Positions 1 to 8,118 of a stretch of DNA of 48,152 bases are shown one piece after another. Origin of the DNA: a virus; the IMG/VR virus record IMGVR_UViG_3300005471_000005, positions 1 to 48,152 of that record, one strand, 5' to 3'. Every line of letters starts with the position of its first letter. Position 1 is the stretch's first letter. Below the pieces are notes generated by a model, which did no database searches, was not told the origin of the DNA, and saw nothing but the letters and a program-made list of their open reading frames with translations. The translations under genes were made by a program, and so were the position numbers.

Positions 1-120
1 TTCGTCCATCCTAAAGCTTGAAGAAGAGATTGCCACCATGTAAATGGGGGTGGCGGTGGGGGAAATACAAGAGGAGGTGGCGGCGGCAATGGGGAAGTCG
101 CAACGCGAGGGGCTTCTACC
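1..120. repeat. Terminal direct repeat, left copy (identical to 48033-48152)
   Basis: Bases 1-120 are identical to 48033-48152. The endolysin frame continues without a break from base 1 into 48032, so the repeat is the overlap of a circular assembly or of a circularly permuted genome, with a unit length of 48,032 bp. A true short terminal repeat inside a coding region is less likely. Confidence 0.95.
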
Positions 121-602
121 CTCCCATTGAACCGATAGTAATCCAACGCCCGACGTGCAAAGCGAAGGCGACTAGGCAAGCCCCCCTTGGGATCGCTCGG
201 CCTCTCAAACGCCACCTCAAAGATATACACCGCGTCATCAAGGCTCTTGGTTTTACGAAGCCGTTGTAGGGCTCGGTTTTCAGAGCCAAGAAGCTCCTCT
301 ACAAGGAAACGATAGGCCGCCTCGTCAGACGAGATATCCAACCCCAACGCCCCCGCAAACGCCTCGAACTCTGTGCGTCTAACGCCTGTCCACTGAGCCC
401 AGCTCCAACCACCTCGACTGCCGGGCACCAAGGGATGACGTTCGTTCACCGGCAGCATCCCGCTTTCACCGCCGAGATTGCCAACGATGCCTGCCGCCTG
501 AAAATCCTCCAATGGCGCGACATCAATCATCAGATGCTTGATAACCCAAGCCCCGCGTTTCTCGAAGGGCTCGGTCTGATCCGGCATGTTGAACTCAGTC
601 AT
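1..602 (-). CDS. Endolysin, phage-tail-lysozyme (Phage_lysozyme2-like) domain; 5' part of gene crossing the circle junction
   Basis: Cell-wall hydrolase. The frame begins at ATG 602 and is open to base 1; on the circle it continues at 48032 and stops at TGA 48031-48029, giving 201 residues. Residues about 18-160 resemble the Phage_lysozyme2 family: GIVGNLGGESG with candidate catalytic Glu46, then WSWAQWTGVRR. Residues 171-186 are almost all proline (PLPPPPP...PPPPPP), followed by an aromatic tail (FTWW). No signal peptide or membrane segment is seen, so export would need a holin. The start overlaps the stop of the preceding gene as ATGA. It is the main lysis enzyme candidate of the cassette at 1-1381 and 47794-48032. 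Family assignment is by motif memory only. Confidence 0.85.
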   Translation of the reverse strand, partial: MTEFNMPDQTEPFEKRGAWVIKHLMIDVAPLEDFQAAGIVGNLGGESGMLPVNERHPLVPGSRGGWSWAQWTGVRRTEFEAFAGALGLDISSDEAAYRFLVEELLGSENRALQRLRKTKSLDDAVYIFEVAFERPSDPKGGLPSRLRFARRALDYYRFNGRVEAPRVATSPLPPPPPLVFPPPPPPFTWWQSLLQALGWT

Positions 603-934
603 TCCTCACTCCTCCCATACAATTCGGCCTCTGCCTTGCGTCGTGCTACGGAACCTGGAAATGCGCGACCAACAGGGGGTCGGAATAGAAAAGCGTATCG
701 TACACCGTCATAGTCACCGGCACGATGGCGAGCGAGGATGTCGGAGCGATCAAAGTTCGGAAGGCCCACGTCATAGGCATAGGATGTGAGCGCACCCAAT
801 TGATTATCATTCGTGCAGACATCCCCGACCCTCTCCAAAACCTCCGCTGCATATCGCCATATCTCCGCTACGTCTGGCCGGTGCCCATCAAAATGCACGA
901 TCAACTCAAAGGCCCGCCAAGGGATTTCACGCAT
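599..934 (-). CDS. Lysozyme-like protein (GH24 C-terminal lobe) without the usual catalytic residues
   Basis: 111 residues from ATG 934. Residues 44-110 match the C-terminal lobe of T4-type/GH24 phage lysozymes: NQLGALTSYAYDVG, then AGDYDGV, then PGSVARRKAEAELYG. The N-terminal 40 residues do not contain the usual E...D...T catalytic segment; HFDG is present where RFEG would be expected. The frame stays open to a TTG at 1000, but ATG 934 overlaps the preceding stop by 8 nt and is preferred. Its stop overlaps the endolysin start (ATGA). It may be an inactive or regulatory lysozyme relative, or a remnant. Confidence 0.6.
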   Translation of the reverse strand: MREIPWRAFELIVHFDGHRPDVAEIWRYAAEVLERVGDVCTNDNQLGALTSYAYDVGLPNFDRSDILARHRAGDYDGVRYAFLFRPPVGRAFPGSVARRKAEAELYGRSEE

Positions 935-1130
935 CTTTCGATCGCTCAATTTCCGCCACTCGCCCCTGTTCCATTCCCTTAAGCCTCGACAATTCCACAA
1001 GCTGATCGAGGCGGCTGTTAAGCGTCAGGTGCAAGTCAATAATCTTCTTCCTCGCCCCCATGACACCAACCGCCGCAATCAACAGCGTTGCCATGTTTAT
1101 AACAATCGGTGCCCAAAGGATCGCGCTCAC
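927..1130 (-). CDS. Small membrane protein of the lysis cassette (holin or spanin candidate)
   Basis: 67 residues from GTG 1130, which overlaps the preceding stop as GTGA. One strong hydrophobic segment lies at residues about 3-24 (WAPIVINMATLLIAAVGVMG), followed by ARKK and a helical, charged cytoplasmic or periplasmic part rich in Leu, Arg and Glu. This N-in single-span layout suits a holin-like or inner-membrane spanin-like protein. Neighbours are another membrane protein and two muramidase-like genes. The exact lysis role is inferred from context only. Confidence 0.65.
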   Translation of the reverse strand: MSAILWAPIVINMATLLIAAVGVMGARKKIIDLHLTLNSRLDQLVELSRLKGMEQGRVAEIERSKDA

Positions 1131-1381
1131 TTTGCGTGCAGCCCTACGACGATAACCACTGTACTAATGATCGCTGTCGCTACCCCAATAGATGATATCA
1201 TTATGGCGTATCGCGTTGTACAAGACGCAAGATGCTCCAATAGGCTCACCCGCAAGACCTTAATTTCTTCGGCCAAGGCCTCTATCCGCCCCAACCGAAG
1301 CCATAGTATTTTCTCTTCGCCCTCATCCAAGGTACGTCCCCTATGGTTACTAACAATTTGATACATAGGGGCATTAACCAT
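1127..1381 (-). CDS. Coiled-coil protein with C-terminal membrane anchor (XhlA/holin-like)
   Basis: 84 residues from ATG 1381; in-frame upstream codons reach TTG 1420, but no good ribosome site supports them. A Leu/Glu-rich helical stretch (residues about 20-50) is followed by a hydrophobic segment near the C-terminus (MISSIGVATAIISTVVIVVG) and a short basic end. This coiled coil plus tail anchor resembles the XhlA type of holin-associated protein. It opens the lysis cassette and its stop overlaps the next start by 4 nt. Start position is uncertain. Confidence 0.6.
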   Translation of the reverse strand: MVNAPMYQIVSNHRGRTLDEGEEKILWLRLGRIEALAEEIKVLRVSLLEHLASCTTRYAIMISSIGVATAIISTVVIVVGLHAK

Positions 1382-1401
1382 TTCACACAAGGGAGGTGTG
1401 G

Positions 1402-1791
1402 TTAAGGTGCCTTGCACCAAATATCCCCGTCCACATCAGGACAAACAGGAGGGGCACGGTTGGCAATCTTTTCCACCTCATGCTCCACTCGCCGTTGGTT
1501 CATGATTTCCCTCTCGATATACCACACGGCCTTCTGCAAGTCTTGAATGCAATCTGCCTTTCGCCCTGCACGAAGGAGGTACTTTAGCGCATTACCTCGA
1601 AGATAGTTGCCGCTTGCGAAGGCTTCTATAACATCAATGGCTTCTAGCCCCCCCTTCCCTTTGTAGTGCGAAGGGCTATGCACCATAGATGGCACACAAG
1701 CATGTCTTTCCCCTGGTTTATACAAGGTATGACATACAGGACAATCCACCTTACCATGTATTATTGGGTCAAACATTTCTTCCGGTGACAT
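1402..1791 (-). CDS. DUF3310 protein
   Basis: 129 residues from ATG 1791, preceded by AGGAG at 8 nt spacing; an in-frame ATG at 1809 overlaps the upstream stop (ATGA) and is the alternative. It begins with a CPVC...C segment that may bind zinc. The core, residues about 36-95, has the DUF3310 pattern: SPSHYK, GLEAIDVIEAF, NYLRGNALKYLLRAGRK, DLQKAVWYIEREI. DUF3310 is common in phages near nucleotide metabolism genes (some are annotated nucleotide kinase-like); no catalytic function is established. It lies next to ribonucleotide reductase in the same run of genes. Confidence 0.85.
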   Translation of the reverse strand: MSPEEMFDPIIHGKVDCPVCHTLYKPGERHACVPSMVHSPSHYKGKGGLEAIDVIEAFASGNYLRGNALKYLLRAGRKADCIQDLQKAVWYIEREIMNQRRVEHEVEKIANRAPPVCPDVDGDIWCKAP

Positions 1792-1805
1792 CCACAATAC
1801 TCCTA

Positions 1806-2057
1806 TCATTTATCGTTGTCGGCTTCCCGCTGGAGGGCCGGCTTCTCCCATGTTCCAAAGCATTGCCATAGGTCTTCGGCCTTGGAAGTCGCAACCTCCA
1901 CTGTCTTTCCGCTTGCGACATACTGCTGCACGATCCCAGCCCTAGCCGCGTCCACATCCCCCTGACCAAAGAACCAAAGGATTGCAAGGACTGCGGCCTT
2001 ACCGCTGGGTGGGGTCCAAAGGCAAGTACCGAATATAATTGCAAAGCCATTCATCAT
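1806..2057 (-). CDS. Hypothetical protein, possible N-terminal membrane segment
   Basis: 83 residues from ATG 2057, which overlaps the stop of the ribonucleotide reductase gene; its own stop overlaps the ATG at 1809 (ATGA). The N-terminal third is hydrophobic (GFAIIFGTCLW, then AAVLAILWFFGQG) and the rest is charged. No family is recognised. The second frame over the same bases (1769-2050) is rejected because it breaks the overlap pattern. Confidence 0.6.
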   Translation of the reverse strand: MMNGFAIIFGTCLWTPPSGKAAVLAILWFFGQGDVDAARAGIVQQYVASGKTVEVATSKAEDLWQCFGTWEKPALQREADNDK

Positions 2058-3745
2058 TCACATCCTCTCTCGCCGGTTATGGGATCAATAAAGCAAGCAG
2101 CGCCATCACTAAGAAGACCACTACGAGCGCCGCCGTCAGTGAAGGTGGCACAAGATTTAGCCCCACTCCTATAAGCGTATGCATACACATCCTTAAACTC
2201 CTGCCAGGGTAGGTCATGGGGGACGTTTACGGTTTTGCTGATCGCGCTATCAATGAAAGGCTGTGCCGCCGCAAGGACATCGACATGTTCTCTTGGAAGC
2301 ACATCACGCGCCAACCGTCCACGTACCCCAAGGTATGCCACCCCATAATCTTTCGCTTCGACATACATCTGCCCAGAGGGAGTATTAACTGCTCGTCTTG
2401 TTTCATAAGACCACACCGGCTCGATCCCTGACGAGACGTTATCGCAGGTTTGGGAAATGGTGCCGGTAGGGGCGATGGAGGTGAGGTGGGAGTTTCGGAT
2501 GCCCACCTCTCCAATACCTCCAAGTATGTCAGCAGGGAGTGTCTGGATGAATGCACTGGCAAGATACTTCCTCTTATCAAACAGGGGGAACGGCCCCTTT
2601 TCCATTGCAAGATCGACGCTGGCCCTATACGCCTCATCTCGTATCGTACGAAGGATCAAGCGCTCTTCAACAAGGAATCGGCTACTGGCGTATGGATAGC
2701 CTATTGCTTCAAGAGCGTTCGCAAGCCCCATGACACCGAGCCCCATCCGTCTCTTCGTCAACGCTTCCGCCCTCTGTGCATACAACGGATACCTACTCCT
2801 ATCCGTCACGTTGTCCATGGCCCTTACCACCGCTGGGATATCACACCGAAGCTGATGGTAATTGAACCGCCATCGCCCCGGAGTATCTAACGTTAGATAC
2901 TTTACGAGGTTGAAGGAGCCGAGGAGACACATCCCACCGGGAGGCAACACTTGCTCCGCACATGGGTTACTGGCCGCAATCGTCTCACAATACCACAGAT
3001 TATTCATTGCATTGACGCGATCAATGAAGATGACGCCGGGCTCTCCATAGTCCCAGGTGGAGCGCATGATTGTTTCCCATAGGGCGCGAGCGTCAATGGT
3101 TTCGTAGTTACGGCCATTGAAGCGAAGAGTGAACGGATGGCCTTCCTCCACCGCTGCCATGAACTCGTCCGTCACCGCCACCGAGAGATTAAACCCGGTC
3201 AGGGCATGAGTGTTTTGCTTGGCTCGGATGAATTCTTCGATGCTGGGGTGGTCCACTCGTAAAACGCCCATTTGGGCACCTCGCCTATGCCCTGAGCTAG
3301 CAGTAGCCAAGCATATGGCGTCAAAGATGTGCATGAATGAAACAGGCCCACTTGCCTGTGAGCCAAGCCCTCGGATTGTTTCCCCTCTCGGGCGAAGCGT
3401 TGAAAAATCATAACCCACCCCACATCCCATGCGCATGGTGGCCGCAGCCTCCGTTGCGCGTTGCATGATCGAACCGGGACCGTCTACGTAGCTGTCGGCG
3501 ATGGTATCAGAGACCGCGCAGTTAAACGCCGTGACCGCCTTGCTGCTGCCCATCGCGGCCTGAATACGGCCAGCGGGGACGAAGCGTTGTTCGCCAAAGA
3601 TGTCTCGCGTTTCATGGAAGTGATCGTCGCCATCGCAAAGGGCAGAAGCTATACGATTGATCTTCTCACGATAGCCCTCACCTTCCCCACGATACTTCAT
3701 ACCGTCGAGCTGATCGCTCCATTCGGTCATCGGCCCCCACGTCAT
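2054..3745 (-). CDS. nrdJ: Adenosylcobalamin-dependent (class II) ribonucleotide reductase
   Basis: 563 residues. It reduces ribonucleotides to deoxyribonucleotides for phage DNA synthesis, using B12 as radical source and needing no beta subunit. Diagnostic features are an N-terminal redox cysteine in AFNCAVSDT (Cys76), the active-site motif SNPCAEQVLPPGG (Asn260, Cys262, Glu264), the later APTGTIS loop, and a C-terminal cysteine pair in ACFIDPITGERGC. It is shorter than many bacterial NrdJ proteins but has both ends of the redox relay. Its start overlaps the phosphoesterase stop (ATGA). The gene contains an 18-bp perfect palindrome at 2883-2900, centred on CTAACGTTAG. Confidence 0.93.
   Translation of the reverse strand: MTWGPMTEWSDQLDGMKYRGEGEGYREKINRIASALCDGDDHFHETRDIFGEQRFVPAGRIQAAMGSSKAVTAFNCAVSDTIADSYVDGPGSIMQRATEAAATMRMGCGVGYDFSTLRPRGETIRGLGSQASGPVSFMHIFDAICLATASSGHRRGAQMGVLRVDHPSIEEFIRAKQNTHALTGFNLSVAVTDEFMAAVEEGHPFTLRFNGRNYETIDARALWETIMRSTWDYGEPGVIFIDRVNAMNNLWYCETIAASNPCAEQVLPPGGMCLLGSFNLVKYLTLDTPGRWRFNYHQLRCDIPAVVRAMDNVTDRSRYPLYAQRAEALTKRRMGLGVMGLANALEAIGYPYASSRFLVEERLILRTIRDEAYRASVDLAMEKGPFPLFDKRKYLASAFIQTLPADILGGIGEVGIRNSHLTSIAPTGTISQTCDNVSSGIEPVWSYETRRAVNTPSGQMYVEAKDYGVAYLGVRGRLARDVLPREHVDVLAAAQPFIDSAISKTVNVPHDLPWQEFKDVYAYAYRSGAKSCATFTDGGARSGLLSDGAACFIDPITGERGCE
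2883..2900. promoter_or_regulatory. Extended palindrome GTATCTAACGTTAGATAC inside nrdJ
   Basis: A perfect 18-bp palindrome whose 10-bp core CTAACGTTAG (2887-2896) is repeated at 15201-15210, 20261-20270, 20991-21000 and 21578-21587. It lies inside codons for YLTLDTP of NrdJ. It is a candidate protein-binding or modification site; function unknown. Confidence 0.6.
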
Positions 3746-4647
3746 ACCTCAAGTACCTCCCCTCTGAATGACACCAACCCAGCCCTTTCATCCAACACAA
3801 AGGCCACTTCCGGCCAGAGTAACCTTCCGCCCACAAACGTCAACACCACAAAGCCGCTCCTCCAATCGCACACCGAGGCTTCGGTGTAATTCACAAACTG
3901 CGGCCCATACGGTGCCGCCAAAGTTCCGCTATTAATGCCCCAACGAGTACCACGCCGGTCACTATAAGCGACCACCCCAAGTTGGTGATCGTGTCCAGTA
4001 ACCATGTGAACCCCTGACTTGATGGTGTTGTTTCGAGTGGCATACTCACCCCCTTTGTAGCGGTGCGTCACTTCTACCATGTCATCGGTGTTGGGGTTGA
4101 TGAGGATCGTCCAAGCCGGTTCCCAATCAGGGAAGTGATCCTTTAATCGGGTGCCGTGGATGCCTACAGCCTCGGGAGCAGCACCCACGAGATAGGTCTC
4201 GAACCTAGCATCATGGTTCCCCATAGTCCAACCGAAAAAACAATCGGTAGGGGAAACATCGTAGATTTCACGTAAACGGGATTGGGCTGTTGCAAGCTCG
4301 TCGAGCAACAAAGGTCTTGCTGCTGCGTCTTCCCAGGCCCCTGCGGGCCATCTGCTGATACGGCTTCCATCTATAACATCTCCGTTAAGGATGATACCAT
4401 GTGGATAAAGGTGCCTTGCAAACTCCACAAAAGCACGATGAGCAGTGCTAGGTTCCCCAGGCCAATAGTGACAATCTGAGCCAATGAGAACGATCCCATC
4501 AGGTATCTCCACAGGAAAGAAGGCGCGGTGGTCGGGGTCGGGGGTTGTGACATAACGTGCATTCACCTCCCCACGCCGTCGTCGGGATCGGATCGCTTCG
4601 GGGTGTTGGGAGTTCAATCTAAATACTTTCGTATAATCTTGGCCCAT
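3742..4647 (-). CDS. Calcineurin-like metallophosphoesterase
   Basis: 301 residues with the full set of metallophosphoesterase motifs in order: GSDCH (57-60), NGDVID (88-93), MGNHDAR (142-148), VTHRYKG (193-199) and TGHDHQLG (218-224). The two-metal centre therefore looks intact. Substrate cannot be read from sequence; relatives act on nucleotides, phosphoproteins or DNA ends. The N-terminus (residues 1-40) is basic and may be an accessory segment. Its stop overlaps nrdJ (ATGA) and its start lies inside the end of the 52-residue upstream gene, so it is part of the coupled DNA-metabolism run. Confidence 0.88.
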   Translation of the reverse strand: MGQDYTKVFRLNSQHPEAIRSRRRRGEVNARYVTTPDPDHRAFFPVEIPDGIVLIGSDCHYWPGEPSTAHRAFVEFARHLYPHGIILNGDVIDGSRISRWPAGAWEDAAARPLLLDELATAQSRLREIYDVSPTDCFFGWTMGNHDARFETYLVGAAPEAVGIHGTRLKDHFPDWEPAWTILINPNTDDMVEVTHRYKGGEYATRNNTIKSGVHMVTGHDHQLGVVAYSDRRGTRWGINSGTLAAPYGPQFVNYTEASVCDWRSGFVVLTFVGGRLLWPEVAFVLDERAGLVSFRGEVLEV

Positions 4648-4772
4648 ACAACCAAGATTTCTAGTTTTGTTTCTTCATCTATCATATACCATTCAGCTCC
4701 AATACCACCGCGATCCGCTATATCATCCTCTATAAGGCAGGCTGCTTCCATAGCCTTCTCGTCTAAAGTCAT
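4614..4772 (-). CDS. Hypothetical acidic protein, 52 residues
   Basis: ATG 4772 overlaps the stop of the upstream ATPase gene as ATGA, with GGAGG about 9 nt before it. The product is acidic at its start (MTLDEKAMEAACLIEDDIAD) and ends in a basic, hydrophobic helix (VVWAKIIRKYLD). It overlaps the first 34 nt of the phosphoesterase gene in another frame. No family recognised. The overlap with a strong ribosome site is the main support. Confidence 0.65.
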   Translation of the reverse strand: MTLDEKAMEAACLIEDDIADRGGIGAEWYMIDEETKLEILVVWAKIIRKYLD

Positions 4773-6007
4773 ACCACAAACCTCCTCATCGGCGCAAACG
4801 TCCTAGCCACAACCCTCAACTGCCCGCTCGTGACCAACCCATCCAACGTCATCCCAATCATCCTTGTGTCAAAGAAGTTCCTCATATGGGCACGGACCAA
4901 GGCTTCGGGAACCTCGCCGCCGCGCTCACGCACCCACTCTACAATCGTATCTTCCTTATGGCGTTGAGGGTTCGCCCCCACCATTGCCATGATGGCGTCT
5001 AGGTCTTCTTCGGTTCGCCAGAGGAGATCGAGGGCGGCGGCGAAATCCGACACACAAATGCTTTCTCTCCCTCGCGAACAAGCAATAACGAGTGATAATT
5101 TAGCCGCGTGTTCCGCTCGTCTATTACCATAGCCTTCCATAAGCCCGGCCCAAGTTCCAATACTCCCGTCTCGTCTTTTTTCATCACCGACCCTCTTCCC
5201 TGCCCACTGCGTAAAGTGGGAAAATGCCTCGGTAGTCCATTCCACATATCCTGCAACGGAGGATGCCACCTTCATCGACGGCCCAAGCGCACTCCGAACG
5301 CTCGCACCGAAATCGCCTATCGTTCCCTGGCTGAACACTCGCTCTTGTTCTTCCCTCCCCAACACGAAGTGTGTCCGTGCTGGCATCCCGAGTTGAAAGC
5401 GGGATAGGGGGATTGCTTCTTCTATCCATGCGGGCTGGGCTCCGAGCAGGGCTGTTATATAGTGGTTGTACGCGGTTGTTTCACGGTTCTGTTCTTGGGC
5501 GCGGACGGAGGTTTTGTCGTAGACTTCCTCCATGTCCCAAAGCTTGCTGAGCTGTTGGAGGGCGGTGATGCCGGCCTCCTTGCCGAGGATGACACCGACT
5601 TCATCAGCGAGAATTGCATAACATTGTGGCGCTGGCTCATCACGCTTCCTGTCCTTAAAGACTTTACCGATGTCACCGATCATCCTCGGGAAGGTGAATT
5701 CGGTGGGGGCGATGACGACTTGGGGCGTGGTCATAGGAGCACCGGCTACGATATCACTGACCCTCGTGACACCTGTGTGATCCCTCAGCGCCGCCCGAAC
5801 CGCACTGATCGTTGACGACTTCCCAAAGCCACTGGTCGCTACCAACATCACGTAGAGATGCGGATAAAGGGGCCGACCCGCACGGATCGTTGTCCAAACA
5901 CGCCGACCGAGGAGGCAACTGGTCAGCGCCATACCGCCCCAACGGCGGAAAAGCGGGTCGGCCCCAAGCGGTTCAGTGGCTTCCATAAAGGAGGCTACTA
6001 GGTCCAA
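4769..6007 (-). CDS. P-loop ATPase, DUF3987-like (helicase/primase-associated)
   Basis: 412 residues from TTG 6007, preceded by GGAAG at 8 nt; ATG 5986 is an alternative without a ribosome site. Walker A is ATSGFGKS (57-64) and Walker B is AILADEVG (131-138, Asp135-Glu136). The layout, with a short N-terminal helix domain, P-loop, and long C-terminal helical part, resembles DUF3987/DUF927-type phage replication ATPases that stand in for a replicative helicase. No other helicase or primase is recognised in the genome, so this is the leading candidate for origin opening or helicase function. Specific activity is inferred. Confidence 0.7.
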   Translation of the reverse strand: MDLVASFMEATEPLGADPLFRRWGGMALTSCLLGRRVWTTIRAGRPLYPHLYVMLVATSGFGKSSTISAVRAALRDHTGVTRVSDIVAGAPMTTPQVVIAPTEFTFPRMIGDIGKVFKDRKRDEPAPQCYAILADEVGVILGKEAGITALQQLSKLWDMEEVYDKTSVRAQEQNRETTAYNHYITALLGAQPAWIEEAIPLSRFQLGMPARTHFVLGREEQERVFSQGTIGDFGASVRSALGPSMKVASSVAGYVEWTTEAFSHFTQWAGKRVGDEKRRDGSIGTWAGLMEGYGNRRAEHAAKLSLVIACSRGRESICVSDFAAALDLLWRTEEDLDAIMAMVGANPQRHKEDTIVEWVRERGGEVPEALVRAHMRNFFDTRMIGMTLDGLVTSGQLRVVARTFAPMRRFVV

Positions 6008-6010
6008 GGA

Positions 6011-6211
6011 TCAATCTTCCAACCCAATAGTATGACGCCATCCCTCTGCGCCTAGCCGATCATCCTCATCTGCAAAATCGAGGAAGCTTTCCAAACCATC
6101 AATGTGCTCAAGCAAGGTGAACACATCTTTAGGCGTGGCTTTGCCTACGAGGTTTTTGCCTCGGATGATGTTGATTGCTCTTTCAGTATGAACGCTCCAT
6201 TTTGGCCCCAT
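6011..6211 (-). CDS. Hypothetical protein, 66 residues
   Basis: ATG 6211 lies just after the upstream stop (6217-6215), and the stop is 4 nt before the TTG start of the ATPase gene. The product has a basic N-terminus and an acidic C-terminus (LDFADEDD). No domain recognised. Confidence 0.6.
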   Translation of the reverse strand: MGPKWSVHTERAINIIRGKNLVGKATPKDVFTLLEHIDGLESFLDFADEDDRLGAEGWRHTIGLED

Positions 6212-6214
6212 CTC

Positions 6215-6466
6215 TCACGCCTCCCCCGCGATCGGGCTCACTGCCAACATCGCGTCCATGAACGCCCTCTCTTGCTCTTTCATCCCACGATGAAGCGTGA
6301 TATGCAACCCGTGGATCATAGCAAACACCTCCTGATAGTCCGCATGCATAATGGTACGGTAGCCGTCGTCGAACTCGAACACGGCTAGGTAGGTGTCGAT
6401 GCCGTGTTCCTTGCAGAAGACATTAAAGGCTTCTGCAACGGCTTCGGATTTGGTTTGGTTGGTCAT
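6215..6466 (-). CDS. Hypothetical protein, 83 residues
   Basis: ATG 6466 overlaps the DNA polymerase stop (ATGA). The product looks like a small mixed alpha/beta protein, with a segment reading TYLAVFEFDDGYRTIMHADY and a C-terminal helix (EQERAFMDAMLAV). No family recognised. Its place directly after the polymerase suggests a replication accessory role, by context only. Confidence 0.65.
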   Translation of the reverse strand: MTNQTKSEAVAEAFNVFCKEHGIDTYLAVFEFDDGYRTIMHADYQEVFAMIHGLHITLHRGMKEQERAFMDAMLAVSPIAGEA

Positions 6467-8118
6467 GCGATTTCTCCTTCCTTAGGCCAAGGTTGGCCGG
6501 GTTTCCACTTCCACATTTCGCTCTTTTTCCAAGAGCGACCGACAAGGATTTCAACGGGGATTACCATCCGCCGCCCTCGAATGTTCATCCCAAAAGACAT
6601 GAGATGTAAAATCCTTCCAAGGGCCACATCGTCTCCCCATCGCACCATACCAAGAATAGCATCGTGAACCTGTGCGAGCAGCCAAGCGCGATTGGGCTGA
6701 CCACTATGAGGAACAACCCCGAGTTCGACGCTTCCATCCAACTCCTCCCATATCCTACACAACGCTACCCCCACCCAATCCACGATCATTGACTGTTGAG
6801 TTTGTGCAAGAGCCTCACGGCGTGTATCGCGAGCACCATCGCCCACAAGCCGACCAAGAAAAGTCCTTCTGCGCCCCACAGGAGACACCAACTGGCCGGT
6901 TTCAACAACCTCAGCCCAAATTTCGTTCTGCCTTGCGCGAACTCTCGGGTGACGGGCGAAGAAAACCTGCTGATACTCCTTCGCCAACGCCAACTTGATA
7001 TGTGCATCGCGTGCGATCCCATGTGGGCTCATGCCGATGGCTGAGCCGTGGCCTATGTGTTTGGCGTAGTCCCTATACCCAAGGTTATCATCCCAAGGTG
7101 GATGTAATTCCGCGCTAACCCGATCCGAAACAACATCCGGCCAAAACAGTTTGGCAACCTCAGTGTGAAGGTCTTTACCCGCCCCGTGCGCCTCGATATA
7201 ACCCAAATCTTGTGCGTCATACGCCACCGCCTCGCTCTCGGCCTTTTCATAGTCCGCGTAGAACAACACCAAGCCAGGGTCGGCCACAAACATCCCCCGG
7301 CTTCGATCCGCTACGTTCTGTATGTTACCTCCGGTCCAAAAGGCGCTCTTGCTGCTAGAATATCTGCCTGTGACTGCGGCACCAACGTTAACTGAGGAGC
7401 GCCATCGCCCATCAGCGTCAAGAGTAGAGCGCAGTAATCCCAATTGTTTTCGGGCACCACGAGCCTCCAAGATCGCGTCCACAACGCTGGCTGTGGCCCC
7501 TCCGAATTTCCTTCGCAAACGATCGAGACATTCATCATCCGTGCTCACCTTGTGCTGTTTGTTCTTCTGGGGTTTCAGCCCCATCAGTTCGTAGAGAAGT
7601 TTCCGGCATTGGACATGGCTGTGGGGATTGAACAGCTTTGGAACCAGCCGGCTTTTTCCGCATGTACCACACACCACCCCCCCACCTGGGGTAGTATCGC
7701 TCGTGCTTTGGAAGGGCAGGGCCTCCGCTAATGCGTCTTCCTTCGGCCAACGATGAAGTTTGTTTCCTTCGCACTTCCCACTCCTCTTCTCTGTCTCGGT
7801 CCAATAGGGAGCGACGATGGTTTGGAGAGAGGCGATGGCCTCCCGCTCCACCTCCTCCTGCCCTTTCACTGCTGCGCTTCGCGCTTCCTCGCTGATCGCA
7901 ATCCCCCGCATCGCCATCGCAAACGCCGGGGATTGCTGCGCAAGCTGAAACTCATACATGCGCTTGTCGAGAGGGTCGGCTTCCACCAGCGGCAATAGCG
8001 CATCGGCCACTTCCGCCGTGATCGCGCAGTCCATGCAATTATAGAGCCAATGTGTCCTTACTGCACCGTGCCCTTCAAGGTCGCTCTCGCGAAGGATCAG
8101 CGCCACCCTGACCCCCAC
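6463..8118 (-). CDS. Family A DNA polymerase, polymerase domain carrying exonuclease motif III
   Basis: 551 residues from GTG 8118. Motif A is FYADYEKAES (Asp289), motif B is YRDYAKHIGHGSAIG (about 348-362, Ile at the usual Tyr position) and motif C is AQVHDAIL (485-487, Ala where HDE has Glu); both metal-binding Asp residues are kept. A C...H...CGTC zinc-ribbon-like insert lies at 116-153. Residues 24-34 (WLYNCMDCAIT) match exonuclease motif III (YxxxD) of family A polymerases, while motifs I and II sit in the separate gene at 8568-9671. The natural reading is that one UDG-exonuclease-polymerase gene was split by the two small genes between them. It is the phage replicative polymerase. Confidence 0.9.
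   Translation of the reverse strand: MGVRVALILRESDLEGHGAVRTHWLYNCMDCAITAEVADALLPLVEADPLDKRMYEFQLAQQSPAFAMAMRGIAISEEARSAAVKGQEEVEREAIASLQTIVAPYWTETEKRSGKCEGNKLHRWPKEDALAEALPFQSTSDTTPGGGVVCGTCGKSRLVPKLFNPHSHVQCRKLLYELMGLKPQKNKQHKVSTDDECLDRLRRKFGGATASVVDAILEARGARKQLGLLRSTLDADGRWRSSVNVGAAVTGRYSSSKSAFWTGGNIQNVADRSRGMFVADPGLVLFYADYEKAESEAVAYDAQDLGYIEAHGAGKDLHTEVAKLFWPDVVSDRVSAELHPPWDDNLGYRDYAKHIGHGSAIGMSPHGIARDAHIKLALAKEYQQVFFARHPRVRARQNEIWAEVVETGQLVSPVGRRRTFLGRLVGDGARDTRREALAQTQQSMIVDWVGVALCRIWEELDGSVELGVVPHSGQPNRAWLLAQVHDAILGMVRWGDDVALGRILHLMSFGMNIRGRRMVIPVEILVGRSWKKSEMWKWKPGQPWPKEGEIA

Noticed and set aside
1-120. Physical direct terminal repeat of a linear genome
   Set aside because: The repeat falls inside one open reading frame that continues across the junction, which fits an assembly overlap or circular permutation better. 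Coverage data could still change this.
18-269. Plus-strand frame rich in Trp, Arg and Gly
   Set aside because: It is the complement of the proline-rich linker of the endolysin.
1769-2050. 93-codon minus-strand frame overlapping the 83-residue gene
   Set aside because: The competing frame 1806-2057 has the ATGA/overlap junctions at both ends; this one does not.
6463-8118. Polymerase as a pseudogene because motif C reads HDA instead of HDE
   Set aside because: Both catalytic aspartates and the rest of motifs A-C are kept and the frame is intact, so a functional divergent polymerase is more likely.
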